Assembly (NCBI RefSeq): GCF_963678635.1
Contig: NC_087063.1
Span: 38,890,759 to 38,954,758 of the forward strand
Origin: Symsagittifera roscoffensis
Lineage: Eukaryota; Xenacoelomorpha; Acoela; Convolutidae
Length of the DNA: 64,000 nucleotides
Reading direction: 5' to 3'
In this document: positions 13,613-24,471 of the stretch, one piece after another
How the letters are laid out: each line of letters begins with the position of its first letter
How positions within the stretch are numbered: position 1 is the first letter of the stretch
Position numbers and translations under genes: made by a program
Notes under the pieces: generated by a model
Told to the model about the DNA's origin: nothing
What the model saw: the letters and a program-made list of their open reading frames with translations, nothing else
The model's database searches: none

Positions 13613-16600
13613 CTGAGGGTGTAATCTAAACCAGCTAATTTATTTCACTCATGACAAAGTAGCACTAACTTTCTTTTAACGCAGGTAAGGGCGTTTTTCT
13701 TAGTCAATGTAATATTAATTGGTCAAACTTTACTTGTAGATGCCTTTCAGTGTTCTTTAAAGACCAAAGTATGGGTCTTTAGCATTTGACGTTTTGTTGG
13801 TCGCGATGCTAAAAAATTGGTCAAATTTCTATCATCTTAAAGTTTTTGCTTAGAGGATGATTTATGACAATAAAAAACGAATGCGATAAAATTCCCATCA
13901 ATCCCCTATCCCCAAGTTGTGTTCAACCCTTAAAAGTAGAGGAACGCGATTAAATTCTCTTCAGTTACCACCCTCCATATAAATTGATTTTTCCCGCTAA
14001 CAATGATGGTAGAAGACGTTTGGGCAGCAGATAAATAAATTTCAGGGCCTGCCCGGGTTGAACTCACATTAAAAATTAGCAATAAAAAGTGAAAAAAAAT
14101 CAGCGATCGCCATCCATGAATTATCGGTGTTCATTGCCACAAAAGCAAACTTCATCGATAGATTATCGCTAATTTGGCTAATTTTCAGCGATGAAACAGC
14201 GATAAAACACCTATCAAAAAGAGCAAAAATAGTGATCTAACAGTGGTTCGATCCCGCAACCATAGGCTTTGTAGACATATATACTATCTCTGCTGCATCA
14301 AGTCTTACACTATCTCAAATTCAAGGCTTTATCAACTAAGACTCTCTTTGAAAGCTACTAAAATGAGTTGAAATTTTAAAAGTTCTAGCGATGATTTTCT
14401 ACGAAATCATTACTGAATTAGCTCTGAAACATCGCAGGCTTAGTTATGCAAAACTCTGATTTAAACATGGTTCAGCGCTAAAAAATAGCGAATATTGGGA
14501 TGGTACAAAAAAGCTAAAATTAACGGTGGAACTTCATCCCGGGTGACAGGGAGGCTTCCTGATCTGCTGGATGCGCCATAATGAAATATACTGATAGTCT
14601 ATTTAAACTAAGCTTAAATCAAATTAAGAAGTATAAAAATAGAGTCAATTAAAAAGTGTGTTAATTCTAGCTATAGCATTCAACAAATTTATTTGATAAC
14701 GTATGAACTTTTCAAATAATTTTGACCATCAAACTTAAATTAAATCTGGAAAATTCTTTGAAGTTTCGCGTTTGTTTTTTGTCGGCATTTTGTTTGTGTT
14801 TTGGGGTCTTATGCCCTAAACAGCCCAAAATCATTATTTCTTCATCTTTCTTGAACTCAAATTAATAAGGTTGAATCTGATTCCTAACTTATGCACTCAA
14901 ATTCAAATAACATGGTCCTGCACTTCGATTGTAGTTTCAAGCAAGTAAATTTGTTGGCCAGCATGACCAAAAATATTTTTAAAAAATTTGAGAAAAACTT
15001 ATCATGGTCCCCTTAAAATAATTTTATTTTTTGATAAAATTTAATATTTTGGTATTTTCGGTTAATAATTTTATCTGCTGGAAGGTTTGAGTGATTTGAC
15101 TGACCATGTTGGTTGATTTTGATAGGCTATTATTAGACAATCAGATTCGACTTCATCAATTTTAGCTCAAAATATATAACTTTTGATTTTGGGCCGTTTT
15201 GTACATAAAACCCGTGTTTTGCTGTTAAAACTTGCATTGCAAATCGTTGTTGAATGACAAAGTTTTTCTAATTGTGCTCTTAAAATTAGGCAGAAGTAAA
15301 ATTCTCCCAAAAAGCGCAACCTTTTTGCCTTGTCTTTTTGACATTTCAAATGCAGTTTTGAAAAATGGATTTCAATTTTAATGCCATTTCACTGTCTCAA
15401 GGCATTAATTTTTTCAAAAAATTTCAAAAAACAAATATTTCAAAAAGTTTCCAATTAAGTTGTTAAAAACTATATCACCCAGAATGATCACCTAACACCG
15501 GGAAATGCAGTGATGAAGCTGGAAGTATACTGGACAAGATAAGTAGATTGACCACCTGAGCGAGCATGATTGTGATTCCCAGACTGATCTTCTCCCCACT
15601 TTCCACAGGAAGGAACACAGACAACACAGTCAGGACTATATCAATACAAAGGCAAGAACAAAGTTTTTCCGTTTTGAGATCATTAATTGATGTAAAATTG
15701 TTAGTTCATTTTTAGCAGTATTCATTTCCGGCAAATTTAGCCTAATGATCAAAATGCCTTTGAGCAAATAAACCGGCAAAGATATAAAAAGAAAATGAAA
15801 CATTCAGTAGCTGTGCAATCAACAGAAAACTCCAACCATGTTTTTTTTTGTTATAAAAAATGAAAAACAGAACAAACTCTTTAAAATTTTTAAAAATTGA
15901 TTTTTTTTCAATTGTTCTATCTGTTTTCAATTGTGTTAAGGAATTAAATTAGTTGGAAATAAAACATGTTACAAAATTAAAAAATAGAGTTAAATTATTT
16001 TAAAACGCACTATTCTAAAACCAACAAAAAATACATTGGGAATATCTGGAAAAGTAAAAAAAACTTATTTCTCCCAGACAAAATTCAGTGACTTGAAAGT
16101 AGACGCCCAACTTCTTCATTTTCTGTTAGCAAAAGAAAAGATTACTGAAATCGATTAGAAGTTAGACCATTTTGTGTTAGTCAAACGTTTTAGCTAACGA
16201 AAAGCATCGAAGTTATTATAACTTTTAAATCAATTTTTGTTGCAGAAAATTACTCGCAAAACCATAAATTGATTTTGGGCCGTTTTGTACATAAAACCCC
16301 TGTTTTGCTGTTAAAACTTGCATTGCAAATCGTTGTTGAATGACAAAGTTTTTCTAATTGTGCTCTTAAAATTAGGCAGAAGTAAAATTCTCCCAAAAAG
16401 CGCAACCTTTTTGCCTTGTCTTTTTGACATTTCAAATGCAGTTTTGAAAAATGGATTTCAATTTTAATGCCATTTCACTGTCTCAAGGCATTAATTTTTT
16501 CAAAAAATTTCAAAAAACAAATATTTCAAAAAGTTTCCAATTAAGTTGTTAAAAACTATATCACCCAGTAGCACTGAACTCGCTCACTTCGATGGAGATC

Positions 16601-19600
16601 GCTAACATAATTCAAGGTCATAGAAGACCTGTTAAAATAAGTAACTCAATTAAAATAAATAGACAATCACGACAATATCGAATTTTATCGCTTTTTTCAA
16701 AACATGGAGTATAATCGTTTACCATGTATTACAATGGATTTTTTTATTTTTCAAAAGTAATCGATTATAATGGGTTGCCTTGACAAAAATATTATATTAT
16801 AGAAGTAATGATATATTTCAAAAGTAATACTTGTTAATCGATTATAATGGATTACCTTTTTTCGAAAAGAATCGATTATAAAGTCAATTTAATTTGATTA
16901 AGTGGTCTGAATTTTACATCTGTTATCGATTATAAGGATTATTTTTGTCTCGGAATTCCTTAATATTCAATTAGAAGCCATACGCGGAAATAAGCATGAC
17001 CGAAAAAATTGGAGAACTTAAGAAACCAGACTTAATATTTACAGGATGGAGAAGCTTACGGTCGAACAGCTTTCGGAGGATGCTTATGTGATCGTTGTAA
17101 AAGTAGTTTGTGATTGCACAGTTGTATACAAGAGACAGTCCAATCAGGCCAATTGTCACCAGGAAATAACGCCCTGAAACAATCACTTAAAAATGGCTTT
17201 CGATTTTGTTCTCTGTTACATCACACAAACACACAGCTTCAGCTGTCTATCTATTTCCTAATAAAAATTTAATTATTTCTTGGATCTTGTTTTGCCGAGT
17301 AATGACGAGTGGAAAAATTTCCTGGTACAACAATACATTTACTGACAATAAATACTCCAAGCTGGGTAAAGCATGAACTATGAAAAAAACATCAATTAAA
17401 CATTGAAAAAAAAACTGAAACTGAATTATAGACAAAGTTAATGATCACCTAACACCGGGAAATGCAGTGATGAAGCTGGAAGTATACTGGACAAGATAAG
17501 TAGATTGACCACCTGAGCGAGCATGATTGTGATTCCCAGACTGATCTTCTCCCCACTTTCCACAGGAAGGAACACAGACAACACAGTCAGGACTATATCA
17601 ATACAAAGGCAAGAACAAAGTTTTTCCGTTTTGAGATCATTAATTGATGTAAAATTGTTAGTTCATTTTTAGCAGTATTCATTTCCGGCAAATTTAGCCT
17701 AATGATCAAAATGCCTTTGAGCAAATAAACCGGCAAAGATATAAAAAGAAAATGAAACATTCAGTAGCTGTGCAATCAACAGAAAACTCCAACCATGTTT
17801 TTTTTTGTTATAAAAAATGAAAAACAGAACAAACTCTTTAAAATTTTTAAAAATTGATTTTTTTTCAATTGTTCTATCTGTTTTCAATTGTGTTAAGGAA
17901 TTAAATTAGTTGGAAATAAAACATGTTACAAAATTAAAAAATAGAGTTAAATTATTTTAAAACGCACTATTCTAAAACCAACAAAAAATACATTGGGAAT
18001 ATCTGGAAAAGTAAAAAAAACTTATTTCTCCCAGACAAAATTCAGTGACTTGAAAGTAGACGCCCAACTTCTTCATTTTCTGTTAGCAAAAGAAAAGATT
18101 ACTGAAATCGATTAGAAGTTAGACCATTTTGTGTTAGTCAAACGTTTTAGCTAACGAAAAGCATCGAAGTTATTATAACTTTTAAATCAATTTTTGTTGC
18201 AGAAAATTACTCGCAAAACCATAAATAGAAAAAAAAAATAGTTGTACAGATAGTTTTTCAAATGGACATTGTAATTTGAGGATTTTTTGAACACCAGAGA
18301 AAAAAAAACTCGTATCAGATTAGCCAGTGAAAATTTTGATGGCCGTCAAATAAGTGACGTGACGCGTCTTTGTTATGGCAAAAAACGATAAAAATGTTTC
18401 TGTAAAAAGTTCTCACATGCAATGAGAAATACAAAGTGGTAAATCTGTTTCATACAAAGCAAAAAAGCTCATCGAGTCACTGAGTCCGATTTAGAACAAG
18501 GATAGCCGGTTACTGTGCAAGTAGCACAGAACGTTCCGAACATAGTTTTAAAAATACAACCAAATTTTTTCGAATTATTGTCGTTATTTCGGCGTGGTGT
18601 GATAAAAAGATCGATGATTATTTGTGGTACCTGATTTTGCGTGGAAAACAAAAAGAAAATTACTAAAAAACACCCGAATACAAAGTTCCTCCCCATTTTC
18701 AATGGTCGGAACAGTAATTGCTGGACTAGAACAATTAGCATGCAATGATACACTTTCTAACTTTTTAAAAGAAGACGATTACTGGGGAAAGTCCTTTTTG
18801 TTCTGACTTCCGAAGAAATTGATAAAATATTTGCGTTCGATATGTTTCGGCTAATAAAGCGTAAACTGCGAAAGAACTTGTTCCAAACTGGATTAGGTCA
18901 AGCAATATGCGCTAATAAATTTTGATTATTTTTTTCTATTAATCTGATTAAAAAACTCGAAATATATCAATTTGTATACTTGATACACAGTGGGGGAGGT
19001 GGGGGTTAAAATTAAACAAAAAATGGTAAAGAATTCAAAACTTTGTCGATAGTTCTGCCAATTTTTGACAAAAAAAAACTTTTTCAATTATTTTGAATGA
19101 CAGTTGCTTCAGGGATCAGGGATTCAGGGTTTCAGGGATCAGTCAGGGCTTCAGGTTTTTATCATATCTCCACACTGTGTGTCTCGATTTGTGTCATAAA
19201 TTTTCTACTTGCAATATTTAGCTGTTGTTTATCTACTACATAGTGCTCTTATTTAAAAAACGCTGAATCAAAAACAGGGGCGGATTTAGGGGGGGGGGGG
19301 GGTTGTGGCGGACGCCCTCTCTTCAGGGATTCGACCCCCTGCCGACCCAAAGGGTCCCCCCTTTGATACTTTTTCAGAAATCCATTTTTGGCCGACCGAC
19401 CCTAAAATTTTTCTAAAGGCGCCTTAGGTGCCAATATATACTAACTTTGAGGGGGAGCGCGCCAAAAAAAAACGCGATTTTTTTGTCAAATTTTTTCAAA
19501 AAGTGCCCAAAAACGGCTTTTTTTGACTGTTTTTTCAAAAATTTGCCTGCGGCGCAGACAATTTAGCCAAAAGAGGGGGCAAAACAGTGCTTTGGGAGAG

Positions 19601-21962
19601 CTCGAAAAATCAATTTGGTCGACCTAAAAAAAAAAGGTCGTCAAAATTTTGGAAAATTTTTTGAAAATCCGCCCCCCCCCCTCGAGAAAATCCTAGATCC
19701 ACCCCTGATCAAAAAACAATCGAAAAATGAAGGGATACTTAAAATTTGCGGAGACCAAAAAAAGTACGCTCGCAAGTTAACTTGTGTAATAAAATCATAA
19801 AAATTAAAATTCTTGATTTTCATTAATGCAACCGTGGCAAAAAGTTTTTTCCTTCATCTTTCTCTTCAGTCTCTTTGGTTTCATTCTTGAAAGAATGCGA
19901 AACTTAAACCTGCACTAAATGAGAGATAACATGTGTTTTGAGATTTCTTCTAATTTGTAAATTCCCTTAAACGATTGGAAGTTTCAGAACACTCGAGTGA
20001 GTCGATGACTGACTGGTTCACTATTGATGATAATTTGAAAGCTGATGATGGTATATATACAGACGTGTCAATATGAGGCATGGCAAGAGGAGAGTGTTGA
20101 TGAAGAAGGTGGGTCGTCTGTTCATGTGGATTGTGTATCTCAGCAGCATGAACTCACTCAATCTGCCCATGTATGCTCTCCTTGTCCTCCTCTCTCGAGT
20201 CACCTTCTCAACCTCCCATTGTGAGCTCGGAGTATATGCACTCAGGGACATGTCAGTCTCATTGCTGCCTGAACACAATTCAAGGCATTTCTCATTATAG
20301 ATCTTTCCATTAGTTTTTCAAAATTGCTCGTGTAAATTGCTTGAGCATTTTTTTTTGCAGAATTATGATGAAATTGTTCAAAGGTTGGAAGTCAAGAATG
20401 ATGTGTTCCTAAACTAACCCTCATTCGGATGGAAGACAAAGTAAGGCGTGGATAAACTATCGGGCATCCCCGTTGGTCCCGGGAGAAGTGACGTATACCA
20501 AGGTCCAAGACTAGAAAAGGATCATCATTTAGTAAGCAAGTGAGAAAAACATTTCGCGGTAAAAATATTTTTGAATTCTCGAAGAAAATCAATTGGGCCC
20601 GACAAAGGGGTTTGAAAATTAATATACAAATCTAACGAGTGCTCGCACTATAGTGTAAGCTAATCATTGTTCATTTGCTTCTTTACCCTATTTTCATTAT
20701 CGGACACGTTCCTAGCAAACGCAAAATAGGAAAAACTAAAAAAAAACTGCCCAGCCCAATGTTTGAATTCTTTTGCTACCCAAAACTAAAGATGCATCAA
20801 AATGTCTGGGTAGGCTCGAGTGAGTAGCGTGCGGGGGTTGGGTTTGGCGTTCGAGGGCGGGTGACGAACCCCTTCCCTTCAGTTATGTTTGCCAAGGGTC
20901 TTCCTGCATTACTATTTTAGGACATCTTTTTTTGTTGACCAACCCTAAAGTTTTGATTTACTCACACAATTTAGGGGGTATACGCAAACCAAATTGTAGG
21001 GGTATGCGCGCCAGTGTTAACACAATTTAGGGTTCATGCGCATGCGTCAAAACCTTCCAGCATGACCTACGCTGTAATTTTTTGGTGTTTTTGGCAAAAA
21101 AAGGTTCGGAATCAGGCAGACAAAATTGGACAAAGTTTCCAAACATTGTTCAAAAAACCACTCCTCTCGAAAAAATCCACCACACGCCACTGGTTGGAAT
21201 TCCGAGGACAGTTTTTTTTGAATAAAAACTTAACGACGTTGTTTGGTTCAGACATTTTGTGACGAGCAGGAAATGAATTTGAGAAGATTGGAAACTTTTG
21301 ACACAAAGAAAATGTTTTTTTTTTGGCGCTCTTCCTTTCTCCTAGGTACCGACAAAGGCCCTACTTTGTCTTATAGTGAGCAAAGAAACCGCCAGCTAAG
21401 AATCGTAAAACGGAACTAACTAACATGGTGGCAGGGATTGAATATTTTTCCGTCATTTACCTAAGCTAGGGTTCAAAAATGAACCCAAATGACAACCAAC
21501 TAACTCAATATGACACTTCTGAGAGTCGAACGGGAAATCGGTGACATCAAACACACAGCGAGTGGTCTCCGTCAGAGCGTAGGGAAACACGACCAGAGGG
21601 TAACTCCGGATGCAGCGACCAGACTGATTTGATGTGTTATCATACTCTTCGCAGTAAAGTGTAATCACAGGTCTGCTCCACGACTCGAAGCTCTCGGCGC
21701 TTGGATAAATTATTGAATCTTAATTTAGAAAGGTTGAATAATAGCGATTTTCAACTTATCGAGCCAAAAACTTAAAAATTTCAGTTTGATACTCGTACCT
21801 GTTAAGTATAACCAAATCTGGTTTCCACATTGTTTTTGGGTCAGGTGTCACCTGAGATACTTGATGTCCTAGATATTTGACCCAGGTAGCATGATCCAGG
21901 TTCTGTAAAGAGTAGCTCTGGTAGATCCAAAGCTTAGTAGTTATCGTCTCCGAAACCTCGTT
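13262..21962 (-). CDS. Cys-loop receptor, nicotinic acetylcholine receptor-like subunit (5' incomplete)
   Basis: A pentameric ligand-gated ion channel subunit of the plasma membrane. Six exons join without breaking frame: 21962-21799, 21699-21461, 20268-20065, 17592-17449, 17173-17043 and 13612-13262, giving 410 codons plus a stop. Visible landmarks in order are a loop-A-like WKPDLVILN, the Cys-loop CVFDVTDFPFDSQKC (13 residues between the cysteines), a pre-M1 RRPTFF followed by M1 with its conserved PC, M2 starting ESGEKISLGITIMLAQ, M3 starting GRYFLVTIGLIGLSL, a short cytoplasmic loop, and a C-terminal M4 (GFGIFMLVFIAVIHVLFFW). The GEK at the cytoplasmic end of M2 is typical of cation-selective members. 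No vicinal Cys pair is seen in the loop-C region, which suggests a non-alpha-type subunit. The signal peptide and first extracellular exons were not found upstream. Confidence 0.85.
13692..14051. other. Intronic sequence, nothing recognised
   Basis: Part of the 3.4-kb last intron of the receptor gene. AT-rich, with no domain or repeat end seen. Confidence 0.4.
14052..14543. mobile_element. Short CCCGGG-ended element (MITE-like), with tRNA-like interior
   Basis: It starts CCCGGGTTGAACT and ends in the complement of CCCGGGATGAAGT, so the ends are inverted repeats related to those at 10729, 11610 and 12721. At about 14230-14350 the minus strand shows a possible tRNA-like head: TTAGTTGATAAAGC near an A box position, and GGATCGAACCA as a B box. 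This suggests a SINE-derived or SINE-carrying interior. No coding frame. Confidence 0.4.
15183..15482. repeat. Duplicated block R, copy 1 (300 bp)
   Basis: Nearly identical to 16269-16568 at a fixed offset of 1086 bp. I saw one difference, CCCGTG against CCCCTG near 15213. It abuts the duplicated M2-exon block without a gap. Confidence 0.9.
15483..16268 (-). repeat. Duplicated block E, copy 1, carrying a second M2 exon
   Basis: Same sequence as 17440-18226 at an offset of 1957 bp. It contains a complete second copy of the receptor M2 exon (15492-15635) with both splice sites. The copy lies in the intron between the M3 exon and the terminal exon. It is phase 1 at both ends while that intron is phase 0, so inclusion would shift the frame. 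It is best read as an intronic exon relic. Confidence 0.9.
16269..16568. repeat. Duplicated block R, copy 2 (300 bp)
   Basis: Partner of 15183-15482. Blocks R, U (16569-17439, with the M3 exon) and E make a 1958-bp unit at 16269-18226. The neighbouring copy at 15183-16268 consists of R and E only. Confidence 0.9.
17043..17173 (-). CDS. Receptor exon: M3
   Basis: The acceptor TGTTTCAG completes a Gly codon split with the previous exon. M3 reads GRYFLVTIGLIGLSLVYN and is followed by a basic cytoplasmic segment (LRKLFDRKLLHP). The donor is CATCCT/GTAAAT, phase 0. The exon lies inside the 871-bp block that is missing from the other copy of the duplication. Confidence 0.8.
17440..18226 (-). repeat. 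Duplicated block E, copy 2, with the in-order M2 exon
   Basis: Contains the M2 exon at 17449-17592, in the right order and phase for the receptor transcript. The rest is intron. Confidence 0.9.
17449..17592 (-). CDS. Receptor exon: end of M1, M2 pore helix
   Basis: A 144-bp exon, phase 1 on both sides, with acceptor TTGATATAG and donor GTTAG/GTGATC. It encodes LTVLSVFLP, then ESGEKISLGITIMLAQ and the start of the M2-M3 loop. An identical exon sits 1957 bp downstream in transcription at 15492-15635. Confidence 0.85.
18420..18720. repeat. Dispersed repeat, copy 1
   Basis: Shares GTGCAAGTAGCACAGAA, GGTACCTGATTT and an ATACAAAGTTCCTCC-like end with about 59165-59860. In this copy the two conserved parts are about 100 bp apart; in the other they are over 500 bp apart. 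Lies in a receptor intron. The class is not recognised. Confidence 0.55.
19105..19160. repeat. Short TCAGGG-type repeat
   Basis: Irregular repeats of TTCAGGG and ATCAGGG over about 50 bp. It is too short and irregular to be telomeric. Confidence 0.6.
19275..19707. mobile_element. hAT-type MITE (433 bp) with 8-bp target duplication
   Basis: It starts CAGGGGCGGATTTAGG and ends in the complement of CAGGGGTGGATCTAGG. It is flanked on both sides by the same 8 bases, ATCAAAAA (19267-19274 and 19708-19715). Inverted ends with an 8-bp duplication are the hallmark of hAT transposition. There is no transposase frame, so it is non-autonomous. G and C homopolymer runs lie just inside the ends. Confidence 0.85.
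20065..20268 (-). CDS. Receptor exon: loop C region, pre-M1 and start of M1
   Basis: The acceptor TTGTGTTCAG and the donor ACAC/GTCTGT keep frame on both sides. It encodes a W-centred strand (SSQWEVEKV), a basic stretch, RRPTFF, and the first half of M1 (NTLLLPCLILT). The M1 helix is completed exactly by the next exon. Confidence 0.85.
20820..21195. mobile_element. Diverged relative of the hAT-type MITE
   Basis: It has the same internal order as the element at 19275: a CCCTT-rich part, a GACCAACCCTAAA segment, then a GGGGGTATACGC-like part. It ends in ATCCACCACACGCCACTG. A partly matching start (GAGTAGCGTGCGGGGG) lies near 20822. No clean target duplication is visible. Confidence 0.4.
21461..21699 (-). 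CDS. Receptor exon: Cys-loop
   Basis: The acceptor TTATCCAAG fits the phase of the previous exon and restores the family's N-(S/N)-A-(E/D) junction. The exon holds the signature disulfide loop, with two cysteines 13 residues apart and FPFD between them. The donor is CTTAG/GTAAATG, phase 1. Confidence 0.85.
21799..21962 (-). CDS. Receptor exon: extracellular domain, loops D and A
   Basis: The acceptor TTTTGTACAG precedes AAC GAG GTT, and the donor is AACAG/GTACGAG. It encodes NEVSETITTKLWIYQ through WKPDLVILN, matching the family's usual LW...Q and WKPDLVLYN segments. It ends in phase 2. This is the most 5' exon I can identify. Confidence 0.8.
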
Positions 21963-22640
21963 CTGTACAAAATGAAGATGCTTTTTTGAACATTAATCTT
22001 AAGAAAACAAACCGTTCACATTCAAAATAGGGAGAGGAAACGATGGGCAATGGTAGAAATAATGAGGAAATGTCGGGTATCTCAAAATAAGCTGAGGAAA
22101 CTGAGGAAGAGTATATTTTTACTCTTTCACACACGTTTTTCCACGAATAGGCATGAATGAAAAATGAAGTTTTAGAACGCATAAATGAGAAAAGAAATCA
22201 TTTGCATAGTTTCGCGCACTTTTCCGGGCTCTTTCACAATTTCCCGGGCTCTTTCACATGTGACATTCGACCAGAATGGTGTCAAAACGCATGGCAACAT
22301 CGAAATTTTTTTGGTAACAGCCGAGTGAGAAAATAGGCAGTTTCGATGAATTAACAGTGTTAATCATGCAATTTAAGGACTTGGGAGAGGTCAATGGAAT
22401 AATTTTTTAAAATTCGTTTGAAAGAAAGACACGTAGCAGCCTTGAAATTTCATGAACACTGAAAACCGCAAAAATCAGAACAGACCGATTTTCGTTAAAA
22501 AAAACAACAACATTGATTCTCGACAGTGAAGAAAAAATGTTCACATTATTATGAAATTACGATCGAGACTATCCGAAATGTAACGAATATAACTATACAA
22601 TCGTTACCGAGCAATTGCTGAGATTTCGGAGGGGTATCGG
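21963..22640. other. Sequence upstream of the receptor exons, nothing recognised
   Basis: The preceding receptor exons, with the signal peptide and first extracellular strands, should lie upstream on the minus strand. I could not identify them here or before 25000. Confidence 0.4.
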
Positions 22641-22779
22641 GAGGATTTATATACCCTTCCAGAAGGACGACAAGACCGCTCTTCGTTCGAGAAACTCTTG
22701 ATCGACTGTGAGGAAAAGATGCGTCTGACGGGAAAACCGCCCAGGACAAAGAGCCCCGAACAAATAGAGAAAAAGGAAG

Positions 22780-23900
22780 TCTTCGCATGCAGGTAAGACG
22801 GCTGCACCACAATATGAAGATCAAAAGGAGGTCTCACCCAACATGAAAGGCGAGTGCACTGTGAGTCGAATGCATCGTTCAAGTGTACACGATGCTTTGG
22901 AACGTTTAACAGAAAGACACAACTGACAAAAACTACAGCAAAGCCTGTGAAACTGAGGTGGAAACACAACCCCGAGTCTAGCCCCGAGAGTCATGCCATA
23001 TCTGCGGAGTAAAACAGACCAAGACCAACATGGCCAGACACCTTCGCAGGGTGCATGGGGTTGTGAAGCAAGGAGGAACCCCTCCATGAAGGTTCTGCTT
23101 TACCCAACATGTTTTTTCCTTTTCCAAGTCTTTTTTCTAATTTGAAACGCCGAAGAAGTAATGTAAGTATCCAATGGAAGATGACCTCATTACTTTTTCA
23201 GGTCGTGAATGAAAATGAGTGGAAAGGGCAGGAGCGATTGAGGTGGCAGGAAGAGGAGGCATGAAGAGGAGTTATCATCCAAGGAAGGTGTGAATAAAGT
23301 ACCAGCGAGAAGAGGGGACAAACCGTACCGTTAGGAGATCACCACGGAAACCACAGACCATCTCGAATTCGCTGTTCTGGGCGATTCCATTGTAAATGGG
23401 ATCTTTATCAAGAACGCGAAGGTTGTGACTTGTCCCGGTGCGCATATTCACCAACTGTCTGAGAGGAAGATAATGGACGATTTTATTCGCCTAGGAAATA
23501 AGAAAATCGCGATTTTCGGCGGGACAAACAACCTTGCGTGGAGAGACGGCTCAACAAATCAGCCAGAGGAGCTCAGTGATCAAATGAAGGATTCAGTGGA
23601 AATGTATAAGAAGGAAGGCTTTCAAGTAGTTTTAATGGAAGTTCCATGGAGGAGGCACTGCGAAGAACAAATCAAGAAGATCAACAGGCAATACGAAAAT
23701 ATAGCAAATAAGGCGAATTGTGAGTTCCACAGATACCGACGGTTCTCGAAAGCCCATATAGACAAGAACGATGGGGTACACCCAGCTAAGGACTACATCT
23801 AAGTCCTGGCCAAGGAATTCTATCAGGCTTTCCAGAGGTTGTCCACTGATAATTCCAATGGAGGACACACTAGTGGGGCCTCGGGGACCTAACTAGTTCC
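22780..23900 (+). pseudogene. Decayed gene: C2H2 zinc fingers followed by SGNH-hydrolase domain
   Basis: Three zinc-finger-like units are seen. The first (22788-22850) has C-x4-C-x12-H-x4-H spacing but two stops. The second is CTRCFGTFNRKTQLT and then a shifted frame. The third is complete at 22994-23056 (CHICGVKQTKTNMARHLRRVH). An SGNH-esterase domain follows, with block I GDS (23380-23388, LGDSIVNG), block III IFGGTNN, and a catalytic-His block NDGVHP near 23775. Stops lie between and after the domains (TAG near 22979 and 23334, TAA near 23800). SGNH domains occur in ORF1-type proteins of some non-LTR retrotransposons, and N-terminal C2H2 fingers in others, so a retroelement origin is likely. 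No reverse transcriptase is seen nearby. Confidence 0.6.
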
Positions 23901-24471
23901 GCAGAAGGCTCTCGAACGAGACGTAACGGAGAGAGAGAGATTCGAGAATCTGGAAGGGTCTCGGGAAGAAACTAAAACTGTAATTTTCAACAAATTTTGT
24001 CTTCCGGATATGTCCTGAATTGAATCATTTTAACATCAAAATTCGTTTTCAGGTAATGAGAAGCTAGGCGTTGAGAGAAGAGGTTGATCTATCTCCGATG
24101 AATATGATGATTTTTTTCTACTGAACAAAAACAATCGTAATATGATAAATAAGTAGTAGCCCTGTTTTTAGGAATGACCACGTGTTCTGAGATCCAGCCA
24201 TGAGCTCACTATTTTGCATGTAACTAATTTAATCTGCGCGTTCTGGCCGATAGCCCAAAACAGTAATGAATTTGTCGACCCGATGTTAAGGGAACACACA
24301 TAGAAATGGCTTTGATAGAGACGGTTAAAAGCATATGAAGCTGTGTTTAGACGCTAGCCAGTCGTTTCATAACATAGCTTTATTTTGCGTCGGTATGTAC
24401 TTCCGGGCGAATGTTACAACAGTTTTCCAGCATCTTTCCCTCAGAAAGAGCAAAAACTTAATCTTCAACAG
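23901..24471. other. Non-coding stretch
   Basis: No frame, repeat end or RNA gene recognised between the zinc-finger/SGNH relic and the hairpin repeat. Confidence 0.4.

Noticed and set aside
15742-17887. Identical 62-codon frames at 15742-15930 and 17699-17887
   Set aside because: Intronic parts of the duplicated block. They are AT-rich, show no domain, and are identical only because the block is duplicated.
19105-19160. Telomere-like repeat
   Set aside because: The units alternate TTCAGGG and ATCAGGG over only about 50 bp and do not match a regular telomeric hexamer array.
22549-23087. Minus-strand frames of 88-121 codons
   Set aside because: They are antisense to the zinc-finger coding relic and show no domain.
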